Below, in pieces: positions 1-10,160 of a stretch of 64,000 nt of DNA; the first letter of the stretch is position 1, and every line of letters starts with the position of its first letter. Below the pieces are notes generated by a model. It saw only the letters and a list, made by a program, of their open reading frames with translations, was not told where the DNA came from and did not search any database. This DNA is from Polynucleobacter sp. AP-Nino-20-G2 (GTDB taxonomy: Bacteria > Pseudomonadota > Gammaproteobacteria > Burkholderiales > Burkholderiaceae). The translations under genes and the position numbers were made by a program. The stretch lies in assembly GCF_018688235.1 (NCBI RefSeq), contig NZ_CP061313.1:1719130-1783129 (forward strand), given 5' to 3'.

Positions 1-3000
1 AACCTCAGCTCGAAAGGTAGCCTCAAGCTAGATGGCGGAAAAGCGGATGGGGGGCAAATATATTTGGCTGTCGATCGCCTCAAGGTCCAACTGAACAAGG
101 AAGAAGATCCGATTGAATTCGGCAGATTGGAAACCAATCTCATTCAAGAAAGAGATGGCGGATTAAATTCCATTACGACCAAGACTTTGGCATGGCGCAA
201 TATCGATAGCCCAAGCTCTGCACCGCTTGAAAACTTAAGCCCTATGACCTTTCGGTGGCGCCCACCAGAAGATGGTGGAGAAATTAAAGAGTTTGGCTTT
301 GCCTCCCCAAAAATTCAGCTTGAGGATATTGCCTTATTTGCACTGAATTTGCCCCTGCCTAAAAAAATTCAGCATTGGATCAAAACTTCTGAGGCCGATG
401 GCGAGCTCCAAAATTTTGAAATCAATTGGTCAGAAAGCAACTCTGCTTTATCCGTCTTACCCATTCCAGGAAATTGGTTTGCCACCAATAAACTAGACTT
501 TGCCATCAGCGCAAAACTCAATGATGTTAGCTTTACGGGTGTCAATAAATCCATACCATCGGTTGCCCATCTATCAGGCAATCTCACAAGTAATCAAAAG
601 CAAGGAAACTTTACGATCGATTCAGGCAACCTTGAATTGGAGCTGAGCGATTTTCTATCCGCCTCTCACATTCAACTAGATCGCGCTAAAGGTGAAATCA
701 GCTGGTCAAAACAAAAAGGTGGGTGGCTGATCAACGCCAAACAACTGCAATTAAGCAATCCAGAAATTACTACCAGCTTTGATCTCAGCTATCTCATTGG
801 CGGGCCAAAACAACCAGATCAAATGACTCTGGATATGGAGTTTTCTAAAGCGAAACTGGCCACTGCCTACCGCTACCTACCAGCGAATATCAATAAAGAA
901 ACAAGGCAATACCTCAGCAAAGCATTTGAGTCGGGGGACGTTCAAAATGGCACCCTACACATTAAGGGTGATCCAGATCAAATTCCCTTCCCTACAGGGA
1001 AGGTTGGCGAACTCACACTGCACTTGCCAATTTCAAAGGCCACATTTAAACCAGCGCCTTTGTTACCCGCCTCACAAGGCGTATGGTCCACATTTAATAA
1101 TGTCAGCGGCAATATTGACATGAAGCTGGACAAGTTAAATATTGATATTGATAAGGCGAGCTATAAAAAAGTAGCTCTCACCAACGTGCAGTCACAAATT
1201 CCGAGTGTTAGCGCCAAACACCTTACCCTCCTCGTTAATGGTTTAGTTGCTGGCGAAGGCGCAGAGGTTCTGGAGTACTTGATTGCATCCCCAGTAGGAA
1301 TCCAGCAACCCAGTCTAAGAAAAAACCTCTCCCTCACAGGTCCAATTAATCTTGACTTGGGATTAAAGCTAGCGCTCTCTGGAAACGATGACAACAAGAT
1401 TGATGCGAAACTCTCCCTACCAGGCAATAAAGTTCAATGGGGAGATATCCCGCCCTTGGAAAATCTCAAGGGTAAGATCCGCATCACTGAAACCAATCCA
1501 GAATTTGAAGATGTGACTGCCAATTTTTTAGGCGGCGCTTTAAAAATCTCAAGTGCTGCGGCAGCTACAGACAATTCAAGCTTCAACATTAGCGGCGACA
1601 TGAACGCCAGCTTTATCAAAGATTACATAACGGAAAATACAAAATCCCAGACGCATCCAGCCCTGCTTTCCGCCATGAGCGGCTCAGCTAAATACGAAGG
1701 TTTGATCAACTTTAATAAGTCAGGAAGTCAGACCAATCTGAAATTTGACTTACGCAATTGGTCTAGTGCAGCGCCGGCACCCGCAAAGAAACTAGCAGGC
1801 ACTCCTTTACTGGGACAGCTCACTGTTCGCACATACACAGCAAGCAAATCCAATGCAACGCGCGCTGATTGGTCAGGAAAATTTGGGGATGAATATTTTG
1901 TACAAGGCAGCCTGGGCACGGATAATGAATCGCGCAACGCTATAGGGATAGGTGCCCCAGCAACTATGCCACCACAAGGAGTTGCTCTTCATATCGCAAA
2001 TAATGAATTTGATCTAGATAAGTGGCTAGAGTTTTTAGATTTAGGAAAAAATTCTAGCAAGATTGCGGACACAAAAAAAGGTAGCTCACCTGAGAACAAT
2101 GTCCAAATTTCCGCCCAAGTTAAAAAACTCATTGCGCTTGAGCGAGAATGGAATGATGTTGTCTTAAACGCTTATGAGAAAAATCAAGCTTGGCAAATTC
2201 GTGTGAATGCCCCTCAAATTGCAGGCCAAGTGCAGTGGTACCCAGGGAGTCATGATCAACCTAGCGGGCTTGTCAGCGGTCGACTTTCTCGTCTCAAGAT
2301 TCCAGATCAAATGATTGCCGGCGAGACGCCATCTAAAGCGAGCGCCTCACCAAACCAAAAACCCACTCAGAAAACAAATCCACCTAAAACTGCAATCACC
2401 CCCAATGCAATTCCAAGTTTAGATTTAGTCATCGATGATTTGACCTGGTCAAAGGCCCAGTTAGGGACCGTCAAAATCAAATCAAAAACCGCTTCGAATC
2501 AATTAAAGGTTGAATCTATTCAAATTATTAATCCGCAAGGCAACTCAAACATCACGGGTCAATGGCTAGGCAAAACCTCCAACACAGTGGAACAAAGTTC
2601 AGTCACGGTTGATATGAATATCAAAGATGCTGGTCATATCATTTCTCGGTGGAGCAACCCTAAATCTGTCGAAGGCGGGGAAGGAAAGCTAGACGCGAAA
2701 TTAAATTGGTCAGGATCCATATTTTCGCCAATCAATGATTCGCTGGCTGGCACAGTCACACTTGATTTGGCCAAAGGGCGATTGTTGGAAGTCAATACCG
2801 TTGGCGCTAAATTACTAGATGTTCTGAGTCTGCAAAGTCTCTTTAGATTTGCAACACTTGATCTGCAAGGTAGCTTAGGCAACCTCGCGACTAAAGGAAC
2901 CCCTTTTAATTCCATCACGGGTAATTTTGAAATTGCGCAGGGAGTCGCGCAAGCGAAACAATTTACGATGATCCTAGATCAAGCACGGGTGGCAATGACG

Positions 3001-3366
3001 GGCCAAATTAATCTTCCAGTAGAAACCCAGGATCTTCGCATCACTATTTTCCCCACGATTGATGCAACGGCTGGATCGCTAGCGGCGTTTGCAATCAACC
3101 CGATTATTGGATTAGGGGCGGTACTTGGGCAATATCTGATCACCAATCAAATTAACCGCACCATGCAAACCGACTACTTGGTGCAGGGCTCTTGGAGCAA
3201 CCCCGAAGTCATACCCCTTGATCAAAAAGGCCAACCCCTCGATGCAAAAACTTTAGATACGATTCGGACGAAAAATCTTTTGAAAGAGCAGGATAAGCCG
3301 AGTAAGCCGGCGGCACCCTCCAACAATCCGTCAATCAACCCCACATCGAATCAACTGCCAGGATAG
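1..3366 (+). CDS. yhdP: YhdP family AsmA-like envelope protein, 5' end missing
   Basis: The frame is open from the first base of the window, so the true start lies upstream and only the C-terminal 1,100 or so residues are seen. The product is a long, low-complexity beta-rich protein with repeated short hydrophobic/polar strands, and its C-terminal part resembles the AsmA-like region of YhdP: a stretch near residues 900-1040 with GKLDAKLNW, LDLAKGRLLEV and then QARVAMTGQINL. YhdP relatives are inner-membrane-anchored proteins spanning the periplasm, and in enterobacteria they act in phospholipid transfer to the outer membrane. A Pro/Ser/Asn-rich tail ends the protein. The nitrilase gene follows after 4 bases, which suggests one operon. 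Family call is firm; the exact role here is by analogy. Confidence 0.88.
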   Translation, partial: NLSSKGSLKLDGGKADGGQIYLAVDRLKVQLNKEEDPIEFGRLETNLIQERDGGLNSITTKTLAWRNIDSPSSAPLENLSPMTFRWRPPEDGGEIKEFGFASPKIQLEDIALFALNLPLPKKIQHWIKTSEADGELQNFEINWSESNSALSVLPIPGNWFATNKLDFAISAKLNDVSFTGVNKSIPSVAHLSGNLTSNQKQGNFTIDSGNLELELSDFLSASHIQLDRAKGEISWSKQKGGWLINAKQLQLSNPEITTSFDLSYLIGGPKQPDQMTLDMEFSKAKLATAYRYLPANINKETRQYLSKAFESGDVQNGTLHIKGDPDQIPFPTGKVGELTLHLPISKATFKPAPLLPASQGVWSTFNNVSGNIDMKLDKLNIDIDKASYKKVALTNVQSQIPSVSAKHLTLLVNGLVAGEGAEVLEYLIASPVGIQQPSLRKNLSLTGPINLDLGLKLALSGNDDNKIDAKLSLPGNKVQWGDIPPLENLKGKIRITETNPEFEDVTANFLGGALKISSAAAATDNSSFNISGDMNASFIKDYITENTKSQTHPALLSAMSGSAKYEGLINFNKSGSQTNLKFDLRNWSSAAPAPAKKLAGTPLLGQLTVRTYTASKSNATRADWSGKFGDEYFVQGSLGTDNESRNAIGIGAPATMPPQGVALHIANNEFDLDKWLEFLDLGKNSSKIADTKKGSSPENNVQISAQVKKLIALEREWNDVVLNAYEKNQAWQIRVNAPQIAGQVQWYPGSHDQPSGLVSGRLSRLKIPDQMIAGETPSKASASPNQKPTQKTNPPKTAITPNAIPSLDLVIDDLTWSKAQLGTVKIKSKTASNQLKVESIQIINPQGNSNITGQWLGKTSNTVEQSSVTVDMNIKDAGHIISRWSNPKSVEGGEGKLDAKLNWSGSIFSPINDSLAGTVTLDLAKGRLLEVNTVGAKLLDVLSLQSLFRFATLDLQGSLGNLATKGTPFNSITGNFEIAQGVAQAKQFTMILDQARVAMTGQINLPVETQDLRITIFPTIDATAGSLAAFAINPIIGLGAVLGQYLITNQINRTMQTDYLVQGSWSNPEVIPLDQKGQPLDAKTLDTIRTKNLLKEQDKPSKPAAPSNNPSINPTSNQLPG

Positions 3367-3370
3367 GATC

Positions 3371-4189
3371 ATGTCTCCTGAATTAAAAGTCGCATCAATA
3401 CAAATGGTATCCACCCCAGATATCAAAGAGAATCTGGATACTGCCGCACGTTTGATCAAAGGAGCCGCCACTGCTGGAGCAGAAGTTGCGGTGCTACCGG
3501 AATATTTTTGTTTGATGGGACTTAAAGATACTGACAAAGTTCGTGCTCGTGAAGCCCCTGGAGCCGGGCCGATTCAAGAGCGTCTAGCCGCTTTCGCAAC
3601 AGAAAATAATATCCATCTTGTCGCAGGCACCATTCCCCTTGAGGCTGCAGAATCAAACAAAGTTCTAAATACCACGCTAGTCTTCGATCCACAGGGGCAG
3701 CAGATTGCCCGATACGACAAGATCCATTTGTTTGGCTTTCAGACCGCGAATGAACGATATGAAGAATCCGAAACAATTGCCGCTGGCTCAGTGCCAGGAG
3801 AACTAACGCTTCATATCAATCAGACTGACTGGCGTTTTGGTTTAAGCATTTGCTATGACTTACGCTTTCCAGAGTTATATAGGGGATTAGGCTCGGTTGA
3901 CTGCCACATCATTCCAGCAGCCTTCACCTACACCACCGGGAAAGATCACTGGGAGATTTTGTTGCGCGCCCGTGCAATTGAAAACCAATGCTACGTACTC
4001 TCTTCGGCACAAGGCGGAGCCCACCTTAATCAACGACGCACTTGGGGCAATAGCATGTTGATCGATCCTTGGGGAGCGGTATTGGCAAATCTCCCAGAGG
4101 GCGAAGGGTTCATTACTGGCGCTCTGAGCAAAGATAAATTAAAAGAGGTACGCTCTAAGTTACCCGCACTAAAACACCGCAGGCTTTAA
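3371..4189 (+). CDS. Carbon-nitrogen hydrolase, Nit1/Nit2-type amidase
   Basis: This 272-residue protein has the complete nitrilase-superfamily catalytic set: Glu44 in VLPEYF, Lys117 in RYDKIHLF and Cys161 in SICYDLRFPELYR. The Cys motif and the length are typical of the Nit branch (omega-amidase or deaminated-glutathione amidase), which clears side products of transamination, rather than of plant-type nitrilases. It is expected to be cytosolic; no signal peptide is seen. It starts 4 bases after yhdP and is followed 24 bases later by tldD, an order I know from other Burkholderiales. The substrate cannot be fixed from sequence alone. Confidence 0.9.
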   Translation: MSPELKVASIQMVSTPDIKENLDTAARLIKGAATAGAEVAVLPEYFCLMGLKDTDKVRAREAPGAGPIQERLAAFATENNIHLVAGTIPLEAAESNKVLNTTLVFDPQGQQIARYDKIHLFGFQTANERYEESETIAAGSVPGELTLHINQTDWRFGLSICYDLRFPELYRGLGSVDCHIIPAAFTYTTGKDHWEILLRARAIENQCYVLSSAQGGAHLNQRRTWGNSMLIDPWGAVLANLPEGEGFITGALSKDKLKEVRSKLPALKHRRL

Positions 4190-4213
4190 TACAGAAAGTT
4201 CAGCTGAATCAAG

Positions 4214-5704
4214 ATGAGAGCACCAGAAGCATTATTCCCAAGCGATTGGACTAAACCAAAAAAGCAAGCCGACCTTCTCAAGCTCGCCAAATCAATCTTG
4301 CTTGAGCCCACCGGACTCTCTGAGCAGGACTTACATCAAACCTTTGGCCAGATGTTTGCCCATCAACTCGATGATGCCGATCTTTACTTTCAGCACACTC
4401 GTAGCGAGAGCTGGAGCCTTGAAGAGGGTATCGTTAAATCTGGGAGCTTCAATATTGACCAAGGCGTGGGTGTGCGTGCGATTTATGGGGATAAAACTGC
4501 CTTCGCCTACTCTGATGAAATCAACTTAGAAGCCTTAAACAAGGCGGCCAAGTCTACTCGAGTGATTGGACCCCAAGGCGGCAAACAAGCGGTAGCTGGA
4601 AAAATATTCACCCCCATCTCTAATGGGCTTTACTCAGACCTAAACCCCCTGGACTCTCTTGCGCCTCAAGAAAAAATTGCTCTGCTTGAAGGCATTGAGC
4701 GCCGAGCTAAAGCCCGCGATCCACGCATCATTCAGGTGATGGCCAGCCTTGCGGGAGAATTTGATGTTGTCTTAGTGGTTCGTGCGGATGGTTTGCTGGC
4801 TGCTGATGTGCGCCCCTTGGTGCGAGTATCCGTTCATGTCATCGCAGAACAACATGGTCGTCGCGAATCTGGATCATCTGGCGGTGGAGCACGTCACGAC
4901 TACAACTATTTCAGCACAGATCTGATTAATCAATATGTCGATGAGGCGGTGGATAGCGCTCTAGTGAATCTAGACTCTCGCCCCGCACCTGCAGGACCAA
5001 TGACCGTAGTCATGGGTCCTGGATGGCCTGGAGTATTGTTGCACGAGGCAGTAGGTCACGGCCTTGAGGGCGACTTTAATCGCAAAGGCTCATCTGCCTT
5101 TGCTGGTTGCATCGGTCAACGCGTGGCCGCCAAAGGTGTCACAGTGGTTGATGATGGAACGCTCTCTGGCCGCCGTGGCTCATTGAACATTGATGACGAA
5201 GGCACGCCCACCCAATGCACCACCCTGATTGAGGACGGCATTTTGAAAGGCTATATCCAAGACAGCCTGAATGCGCGCCTCATGAATATGCCTCTCACCG
5301 GCAATGGTCGTCGCGAGAGTTTCGCTTCCCTACCTATGCCTCGCATGACTAACACTTACATGCTGGCAGGTAAAGATGATCCTCAAGAGATAGTCGCCAG
5401 TATTAAACGCGGCCTCTATGCGGTGAATTTTGGTGGCGGTCAAGTCGACATTACCAGCGGAAAATTCGTTTTTTCAGCCTCCGAAGCGTATTGGGTGGAA
5501 AACGGAAAAATCCAATATCCGGTCAAAGGCGCCACTATTATCGGCAGCGGTCCAGAATCCCTAAAACAGGTGTCTATGATCGGAAATGACCTGAAATTAG
5601 ATGGTGGAGTTGGGGTTTGCGGCAAAGAAGGTCAAAGCGTTCCCGTAGGAGTTGGGCAGCCCACTTTACGCATTGACAGCCTAACTGTCGGGGGAACGGC
5701 TTAA
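4214..5704 (+). CDS. tldD: Metalloprotease TldD
   Basis: The protein has 496 residues, close to the usual TldD length. It carries the HExxxH zinc motif (HEAVGH, His277-His282) in the context [17 protein letters not shown], and the C-terminal [10 protein letters not shown] segment typical of TldD rather than of its partner TldE/PmbA. TldD/TldE form a cytosolic heterodimeric protease that degrades unfolded peptides and, in several bacteria, matures microcins or antagonises the CcdB toxin. The partner pmbA is not in this window. It lies in the yhdP-nit-tldD-aroG run, all on the plus strand with short gaps. Confidence 0.95.
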   Translation: MRAPEALFPSDWTKPKKQADLLKLAKSILLEPTGLSEQDLHQTFGQMFAHQLDDADLYFQHTRSESWSLEEGIVKSGSFNIDQGVGVRAIYGDKTAFAYSDEINLEALNKAAKSTRVIGPQGGKQAVAGKIFTPISNGLYSDLNPLDSLAPQEKIALLEGIERRAKARDPRIIQVMASLAGEFDVVLVVRADGLLAADVRPLVRVSVHVIAEQHGRRESGSSGGGARHDYNYFSTDLINQYVDEAVDSALVNLDSRPAPAGPMTVVMGPGWPGVLLHEAVGHGLEGDFNRKGSSAFAGCIGQRVAAKGVTVVDDGTLSGRRGSLNIDDEGTPTQCTTLIEDGILKGYIQDSLNARLMNMPLTGNGRRESFASLPMPRMTNTYMLAGKDDPQEIVASIKRGLYAVNFGGGQVDITSGKFVFSASEAYWVENGKIQYPVKGATIIGSGPESLKQVSMIGNDLKLDGGVGVCGKEGQSVPVGVGQPTLRIDSLTVGGTA

Positions 5705-5723
5705 TACGGCTTAAAATAACCGT

Positions 5724-6848
5724 ATGAGCCAACAAAACACTAATCCCGCCAATTGGTATGCCGCCGTTGATAAAACGTCGGATACAGACGATCAACGCAT
5801 TCACAACATCACTGTTCTGCCACCGCCAGAGCATTTGATTCGCTTCTTCCCAATCTCTGGGACACCAACAGAGGCATTGATCAGCAAAACCCGCAAAAAG
5901 ATTCGCGACATTATTCACGGCAAGGATGATCGACTATTGGTCATCATTGGACCATGCTCTATTCATGATCCACGCGCAGCTTTAGAGTACTGCCAACGTT
6001 TGCTTGCTGAGCGTGATCGCTTTGCTGGTGAATTAGAAATCGTGATGCGGGTGTATTTTGAAAAGCCACGCACTACGGTCGGCTGGAAAGGTCTCATCAA
6101 CGATCCGTACTTAGATGAGAGCTATCGCATTGAAGAAGGTCTGCGCATCGCTCGTCAAGTATTAATGGAAATTAATCGCCTCGGCATGCCAGCGGGTAGC
6201 GAATTCTTGGATGTCATTTCTCCGCAATACATTGCCGACCTGATTTCTTGGGGCGCTATTGGAGCACGCACAACTGAAAGCCAGGTTCATCGCGAACTTG
6301 CTTCAGGCTTATCTGCTCCTATCGGATTTAAGAATGGCACTGACGGCAATATCAAAATTGCAACCGATGCAATTCAAGCGGCTAGTCGCCCACATCACTT
6401 CTTATCTGTTCATAAGAATGGTCAAGTCTCTATCGTTGAGACCAAGGGCAATAAAGACTGTCACGTGATTTTGCGCGGCGGCAAAGAGCCAAACTACGAG
6501 GCTCAGTATATTCAAGCAGCTTGTGCAGAGCTAGAAGCAGCCAAGCTTCCAGCCAGCTTGATGGTAGATCTTTCGCATGCGAACTCTAGCAAAAAACATG
6601 AGCGTCAAATTGTAGTTGCGGAAAATATTGCCGAACAAATTGAATCTGGTTCACACCAAATTTTTGGCGTGATGATTGAAAGTCACCTCAATGATGGCGC
6701 ACAAAAATTCTCTCCAGGGAAAGATGATCCTAGCAAGCTAGAGTACGGCAAGAGTATTACTGATGCTTGCATCAACTGGGAAGATTCGGTGAATGTATTG
6801 CAACGCCTTGCGTTAGCAGTAAAGAATCGCAGAAAATCGAAGAAATAA
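5724..6848 (+). CDS. aroG: 3-deoxy-7-phosphoheptulonate synthase, class I (DAHP synthase)
   Basis: This 374-residue protein catalyses condensation of phosphoenolpyruvate and erythrose 4-phosphate, the first step of the shikimate pathway. Recognisable class I AroFGH segments are IIGPCSIHDP near residue 75, the active-site stretch FEKPRTTVGWKGLINDP, GARTTESQVHRELASG, and DLSHANSSKKHERQ. Which feedback specificity (Phe, Tyr or Trp) it has cannot be read safely, so the symbol is a family label. It follows tldD by 19 bases and ends just before a strong hairpin-plus-T-run terminator. Confidence 0.94.
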   Translation: MSQQNTNPANWYAAVDKTSDTDDQRIHNITVLPPPEHLIRFFPISGTPTEALISKTRKKIRDIIHGKDDRLLVIIGPCSIHDPRAALEYCQRLLAERDRFAGELEIVMRVYFEKPRTTVGWKGLINDPYLDESYRIEEGLRIARQVLMEINRLGMPAGSEFLDVISPQYIADLISWGAIGARTTESQVHRELASGLSAPIGFKNGTDGNIKIATDAIQAASRPHHFLSVHKNGQVSIVETKGNKDCHVILRGGKEPNYEAQYIQAACAELEAAKLPASLMVDLSHANSSKKHERQIVVAENIAEQIESGSHQIFGVMIESHLNDGAQKFSPGKDDPSKLEYGKSITDACINWEDSVNVLQRLALAVKNRRKSKK

Positions 6849-6872
6849 AACTACGCGGTTTTATTCATCAAA

Positions 6873-6903
6873 AGAGACTATTTTTATTTAGTCTCTTTTT
6901 TTT
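6873..6903 (+). terminator. Rho-independent terminator of aroG
   Basis: AGAGACTA (6873-6880) and TAGTCTCT (6889-6896) form a perfect 8-bp stem around an 8-base T-rich loop, followed by a run of T to 6903. It lies 24 bases after the aroG stop. The stop codon of the convergent adenosyltransferase gene (6884-6886) falls inside the loop, so the two genes share this site. Confidence 0.88.
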
Positions 6904-7453
6904 CGTGCTTCCACAAAACATCTTGACCACCAGCTGCGCGATTGAGAACACGTGACAACACAAAAAGCAGATCTGATAAACGATTAACGTATTGACGTGG
7001 AGCGTCATACAAAGGCTCTTCCCAGCCTAGACGCACAATCGATCGTTCGGCACGTCGACACACTGTACGGCACACATGCGCCTGAGCAGCCGCTCGGGTG
7101 CCGCCGGGAAGAATAAATTCCGTTAATGGTGGGAGTGTGGCGTTATATTTTTCAAGCCAGACATCTAACTGGGCAACATGCTCGGGCTTGAGCAGGGTGT
7201 AATTTGGGATGCAAAGCTCCCCTCCCAAATCAAACAAATCATGCTGCACCTGCAAAAACAATGCTTTTAACTCATCTGCGATGCTTTCGGGAATTGCTTC
7301 GGTCATCAAAACCCCGATTTCAGAGTTCAATTCATCCACATCGCCCATGGCGCAAATACGTAGATGATCCTTCTCTACCCGACTTCCATCACCAAGTCCG
7401 GTCATGCCCGCGTCGCCAGTTCTGGTGGCTATTTTTGAAAGTCGATTTCCCAT
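6884..7453 (-). CDS. Cob(I)yrinic acid a,c-diamide adenosyltransferase, PduO type
   Basis: With the ATG at 7453 the protein has 189 residues and begins MGNRLSKIATRTGDAGMTGL, the standard N-terminus of PduO-type ATP:cob(I)alamin adenosyltransferases; the longer frame upstream would overlap the divergent glcD region and adds an unrelated sequence. Later motifs include DVDELNSEIG, FILPGGTRAAAQAHVCRTVCRRAER and YVNRLSDLLFVLSR, which line the ATP and corrinoid site. It makes adenosylcobalamin from ATP and reduced corrinoid in the cytosol. It is divergent from glcD (18 bases apart) and convergent with aroG. No other cobalamin gene is nearby, so it may serve salvage. Confidence 0.93.
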   Translation of the reverse strand: MGNRLSKIATRTGDAGMTGLGDGSRVEKDHLRICAMGDVDELNSEIGVLMTEAIPESIADELKALFLQVQHDLFDLGGELCIPNYTLLKPEHVAQLDVWLEKYNATLPPLTEFILPGGTRAAAQAHVCRTVCRRAERSIVRLGWEEPLYDAPRQYVNRLSDLLFVLSRVLNRAAGGQDVLWKHEKKETK

Positions 7454-7471
7454 GAAACTAATTATAGGTAA

Positions 7472-8986
7472 ATGGCTAAAATGATTCCTATGAATATGGT
7501 GACCCCACCCCCAGACCTTGCGGCTATTACCGCCCTTCAATCTAAATTAGTGTCGGCTTTGCGTCCGATCCTCCCAGAGCATGCCCTGCTATGGGAGCCG
7601 GAAGACACGATTCCCTACGAATGCGATGGCTTGGCCGCCTATCGTCGCATGCCCTTGGCGGTAGCCTTGCCGGAAACGGAAGAGCAAGCAGCTCAAATTC
7701 TGAAGATTTGTTTTGCCATGGAAATCCCCGTGGTCCCACGCGGATCCGGCACCGGCCTATCCGGAGGCGCTATGCCCATCGCCCAAGGACTAGTTCTATC
7801 CCTAGCAAAACTCAAAAAGATCATCAGCATCGATCCTTTTACCCGCACCGCGGTAGTGCAGCCAGGGGTGCGTAATTTAGCCATCTCAGAAGCGGTTGCC
7901 CATCTTGGCTTGTATTACGCTCCAGATCCCTCATCTCAAATTGCATGCTCTATCGGCGGCAATGTGAATGAAAACTCAGGCGGTGTGCATTGCTTAAAGT
8001 ATGGCTTGACTCTGCATAACGTTTTACGTGTACGCGGCATTTTGATGAATGGCGAAATTGTTGAGTTTGGCAGTCTTGCGCCCGACTCACCAGGATTGGA
8101 TTTACTGGCGGTCATGATCGGCAGCGAAGGAATGCTCACAGTTGTTACTGAAGTGACTGTTAAGTTAGTAGCTAAGCCAAAATTGGCTCGCGTCATCATG
8201 GCCAGTTTTGATGACATTGAAAAAGGTGGTAATGCGGTCGCAGCCATCATCGCGGCAGGCATCATTCCTGCTGGCCTGGAGATGATGGATAAGGCAACCA
8301 CCCGCGCAGTGGAAGAATTTGTGCATGCTGGCTATGACCTTGATGCTGAGGCAATTTTGCTTTGCGAGTCCGATGGCACACCCGAAGAAGTTGCTGAAGA
8401 AATTGAACGTATGACTCGCGTATTAGAAAAAGCGGGCGCAAGCGGAATTCAGATCTCTCAAGATGAAGCTGAGCGCTTGAAATTCTGGAGCGGGCGCAAA
8501 AACGCCTTCCCAGCCGCCGGGCGCCTGGCTCCTGACTACTACTGCATGGACGGCACCATCCCCCGCCGTAATATTGCCACCCTACTTAAGCGTATTCAGG
8601 GCATGGAAAAGAAATATGGTCTTGCCTGCTTAAATGTATTTCATGCAGGGGACGGCAATATGCACCCACTGATTTTGTTTAATGGTGCAGACCAAGAAGA
8701 ATGGCATCGCGCAGAAGAATTTGGCACTGAAATTCTGGAAGCCTGTGTTGAGCTAGATGGCACCATTACTGGTGAACATGGCGTTGGTATCGAGAAAATT
8801 AATTCCATGTGCGTTCAATTTGGTGAAGGTGAGCGCGAATCCTTCTGGGGCGTTAAAGCTGCGTTTGATCCAGAAAAACTACTCAACCCAGATAAAGCCA
8901 TTCCTACATTAAATCGCTGCGCCGAATATGGTCGTATGCGTATTAGCGGTGGCAACTTGCCTCACCCTGAATTGGAGCGCTTCTAA
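7472..8986 (+). CDS. glcD: Glycolate oxidase subunit GlcD, FAD-linked
   Basis: The 504-residue flavoprotein oxidises glycolate (possibly also lactate or other 2-hydroxy acids) to the 2-oxo acid. It has an N-terminal FAD_binding_4 domain with VVPRGSGTGLSGGAMP and CSIGGNVNENSGGVHCLKYG, and a C-terminal FAD-oxidase domain with NVFHAGDGNMHPLILF and TGEHGVG. The start is not certain: Met codons at 7472, 7481, 7490 and 7496 are all possible. The stop overlaps the glcE start by one base (TAATG), and glcF follows, which together give the membrane-associated GlcDEF complex. The gene starts 18 bases from the divergent adenosyltransferase gene. Confidence 0.95.
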   Translation: MAKMIPMNMVTPPPDLAAITALQSKLVSALRPILPEHALLWEPEDTIPYECDGLAAYRRMPLAVALPETEEQAAQILKICFAMEIPVVPRGSGTGLSGGAMPIAQGLVLSLAKLKKIISIDPFTRTAVVQPGVRNLAISEAVAHLGLYYAPDPSSQIACSIGGNVNENSGGVHCLKYGLTLHNVLRVRGILMNGEIVEFGSLAPDSPGLDLLAVMIGSEGMLTVVTEVTVKLVAKPKLARVIMASFDDIEKGGNAVAAIIAAGIIPAGLEMMDKATTRAVEEFVHAGYDLDAEAILLCESDGTPEEVAEEIERMTRVLEKAGASGIQISQDEAERLKFWSGRKNAFPAAGRLAPDYYCMDGTIPRRNIATLLKRIQGMEKKYGLACLNVFHAGDGNMHPLILFNGADQEEWHRAEEFGTEILEACVELDGTITGEHGVGIEKINSMCVQFGEGERESFWGVKAAFDPEKLLNPDKAIPTLNRCAEYGRMRISGGNLPHPELERF

Positions 8987-10152
8987 TGTCCAATTCAAAT
9001 CCTCAACCCAGTACCAATATGAATATTGATTTATTTCGGGAGCAAATTCTTGCTGCCGCTAAAAATAAAACGCCGCTCTCTATTGAAGGTGGCGGCACTA
9101 AATCTTGGTATGGAAATCAAAATACATTTACCAAATTAGATACCCGCCCTTATTCTGGCATTCTGGAATATCAACCAGAAGAATTGGTAATTACCGCTTG
9201 TGCCGGTACCCCACTAAAAGATATTGCAGCAGCACTCGCCGAAAAGAACCAAATACTTCCTTTTGAGCCTCCTTACTTTGGTGAGAATGCTACTTTTGGC
9301 GGTGTGATTGCCGCAGGGCTAGCTGGGCCAGGACGCATTAGTGCTGGCAATCTCAGAGACTTCGTATTGGGCGCTCGCATGATGGATGGCAAGGGCCAAG
9401 ACCTATCCTTTGGCGGCAAAGTCATGAAAAACGTTGCTGGCTACGATGTATCTCGCCTCCTCCCAGGTTCTATGGGCACCCTATCCCTTTTGCTCGAAGC
9501 CTCTGTCAAGGTGCTTCCGAAGCCTGCCGCTACTGCTACGCTACGGTGCAATATTTCTCAAGCACGCGCATTGCAGCTACTCAATGAGTGGGCGGGACAG
9601 CCTTTACCGCTATCCGCAAGTTGCTGGATTGGCTCAGCCAAATCAGGGCAAGATGGTGAATTAACCATTCGCCTAGCTGGCGCAGCTGCCGCGGTAAAAG
9701 CGGCAATTCCGCTCATGAGCGCCTTAATCAACGCAAAAGAATTGGACCCAAACGTTGCGGAAGAATTCTGGAGTCATCTGCGCGAACAACAATTACCCGC
9801 CTTTGAAAACCTTGAAGGCGATGAAACGCTGTATCGAGTAGCCTTGCCAGCAGCATGCGGTCCGCTTGCCTTCACAAGCATGAAGGATCAACTCATCCTA
9901 GAGTGGCATGGTCAACAACGTTGGTTTAAAGCGCCGGGTGATGATGCAACATTTGCGGCGATTAAATCTACCGTTCATGCGAATGGAGGACATGCCACCC
10001 GCTTTAAACAAGGGGTGAATGTTGATCCAGGCAAGCAACGCTTCACCTTACTGAGCGAACAAGCGCACTCCATAGCATTGGAGGCAGTACAAGCGCGCCT
10101 AAGAGCCTCCTTCGATCCAGCAGGCGTTTTTGCTACGCACCGCCTTCCATAA
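8986..10152 (+). CDS. glcE: Glycolate oxidase subunit GlcE, FAD-binding
   Basis: This 388-residue subunit has a single FAD_binding_4 domain: LSIEGGGTKSWYGN near residue 26, then PFEPPYFGENATFGGVIAAG and GGKVMKNVAGYDVSRLLPGSMGTL. GlcE is a second flavin subunit needed for GlcDF activity in E. coli. Its start overlaps the glcD stop by one base, so translation is probably coupled. The C-terminal part is more variable, with RFKQGVNVDPGKQRF near the end, as expected for GlcE. It is followed 8 bases later by glcF. Confidence 0.95.
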   Translation: MSNSNPQPSTNMNIDLFREQILAAAKNKTPLSIEGGGTKSWYGNQNTFTKLDTRPYSGILEYQPEELVITACAGTPLKDIAAALAEKNQILPFEPPYFGENATFGGVIAAGLAGPGRISAGNLRDFVLGARMMDGKGQDLSFGGKVMKNVAGYDVSRLLPGSMGTLSLLLEASVKVLPKPAATATLRCNISQARALQLLNEWAGQPLPLSASCWIGSAKSGQDGELTIRLAGAAAAVKAAIPLMSALINAKELDPNVAEEFWSHLREQQLPAFENLEGDETLYRVALPAACGPLAFTSMKDQLILEWHGQQRWFKAPGDDATFAAIKSTVHANGGHATRFKQGVNVDPGKQRFTLLSEQAHSIALEAVQARLRASFDPAGVFATHRLP

Positions 10153-10160
10153 GTCTTTAT

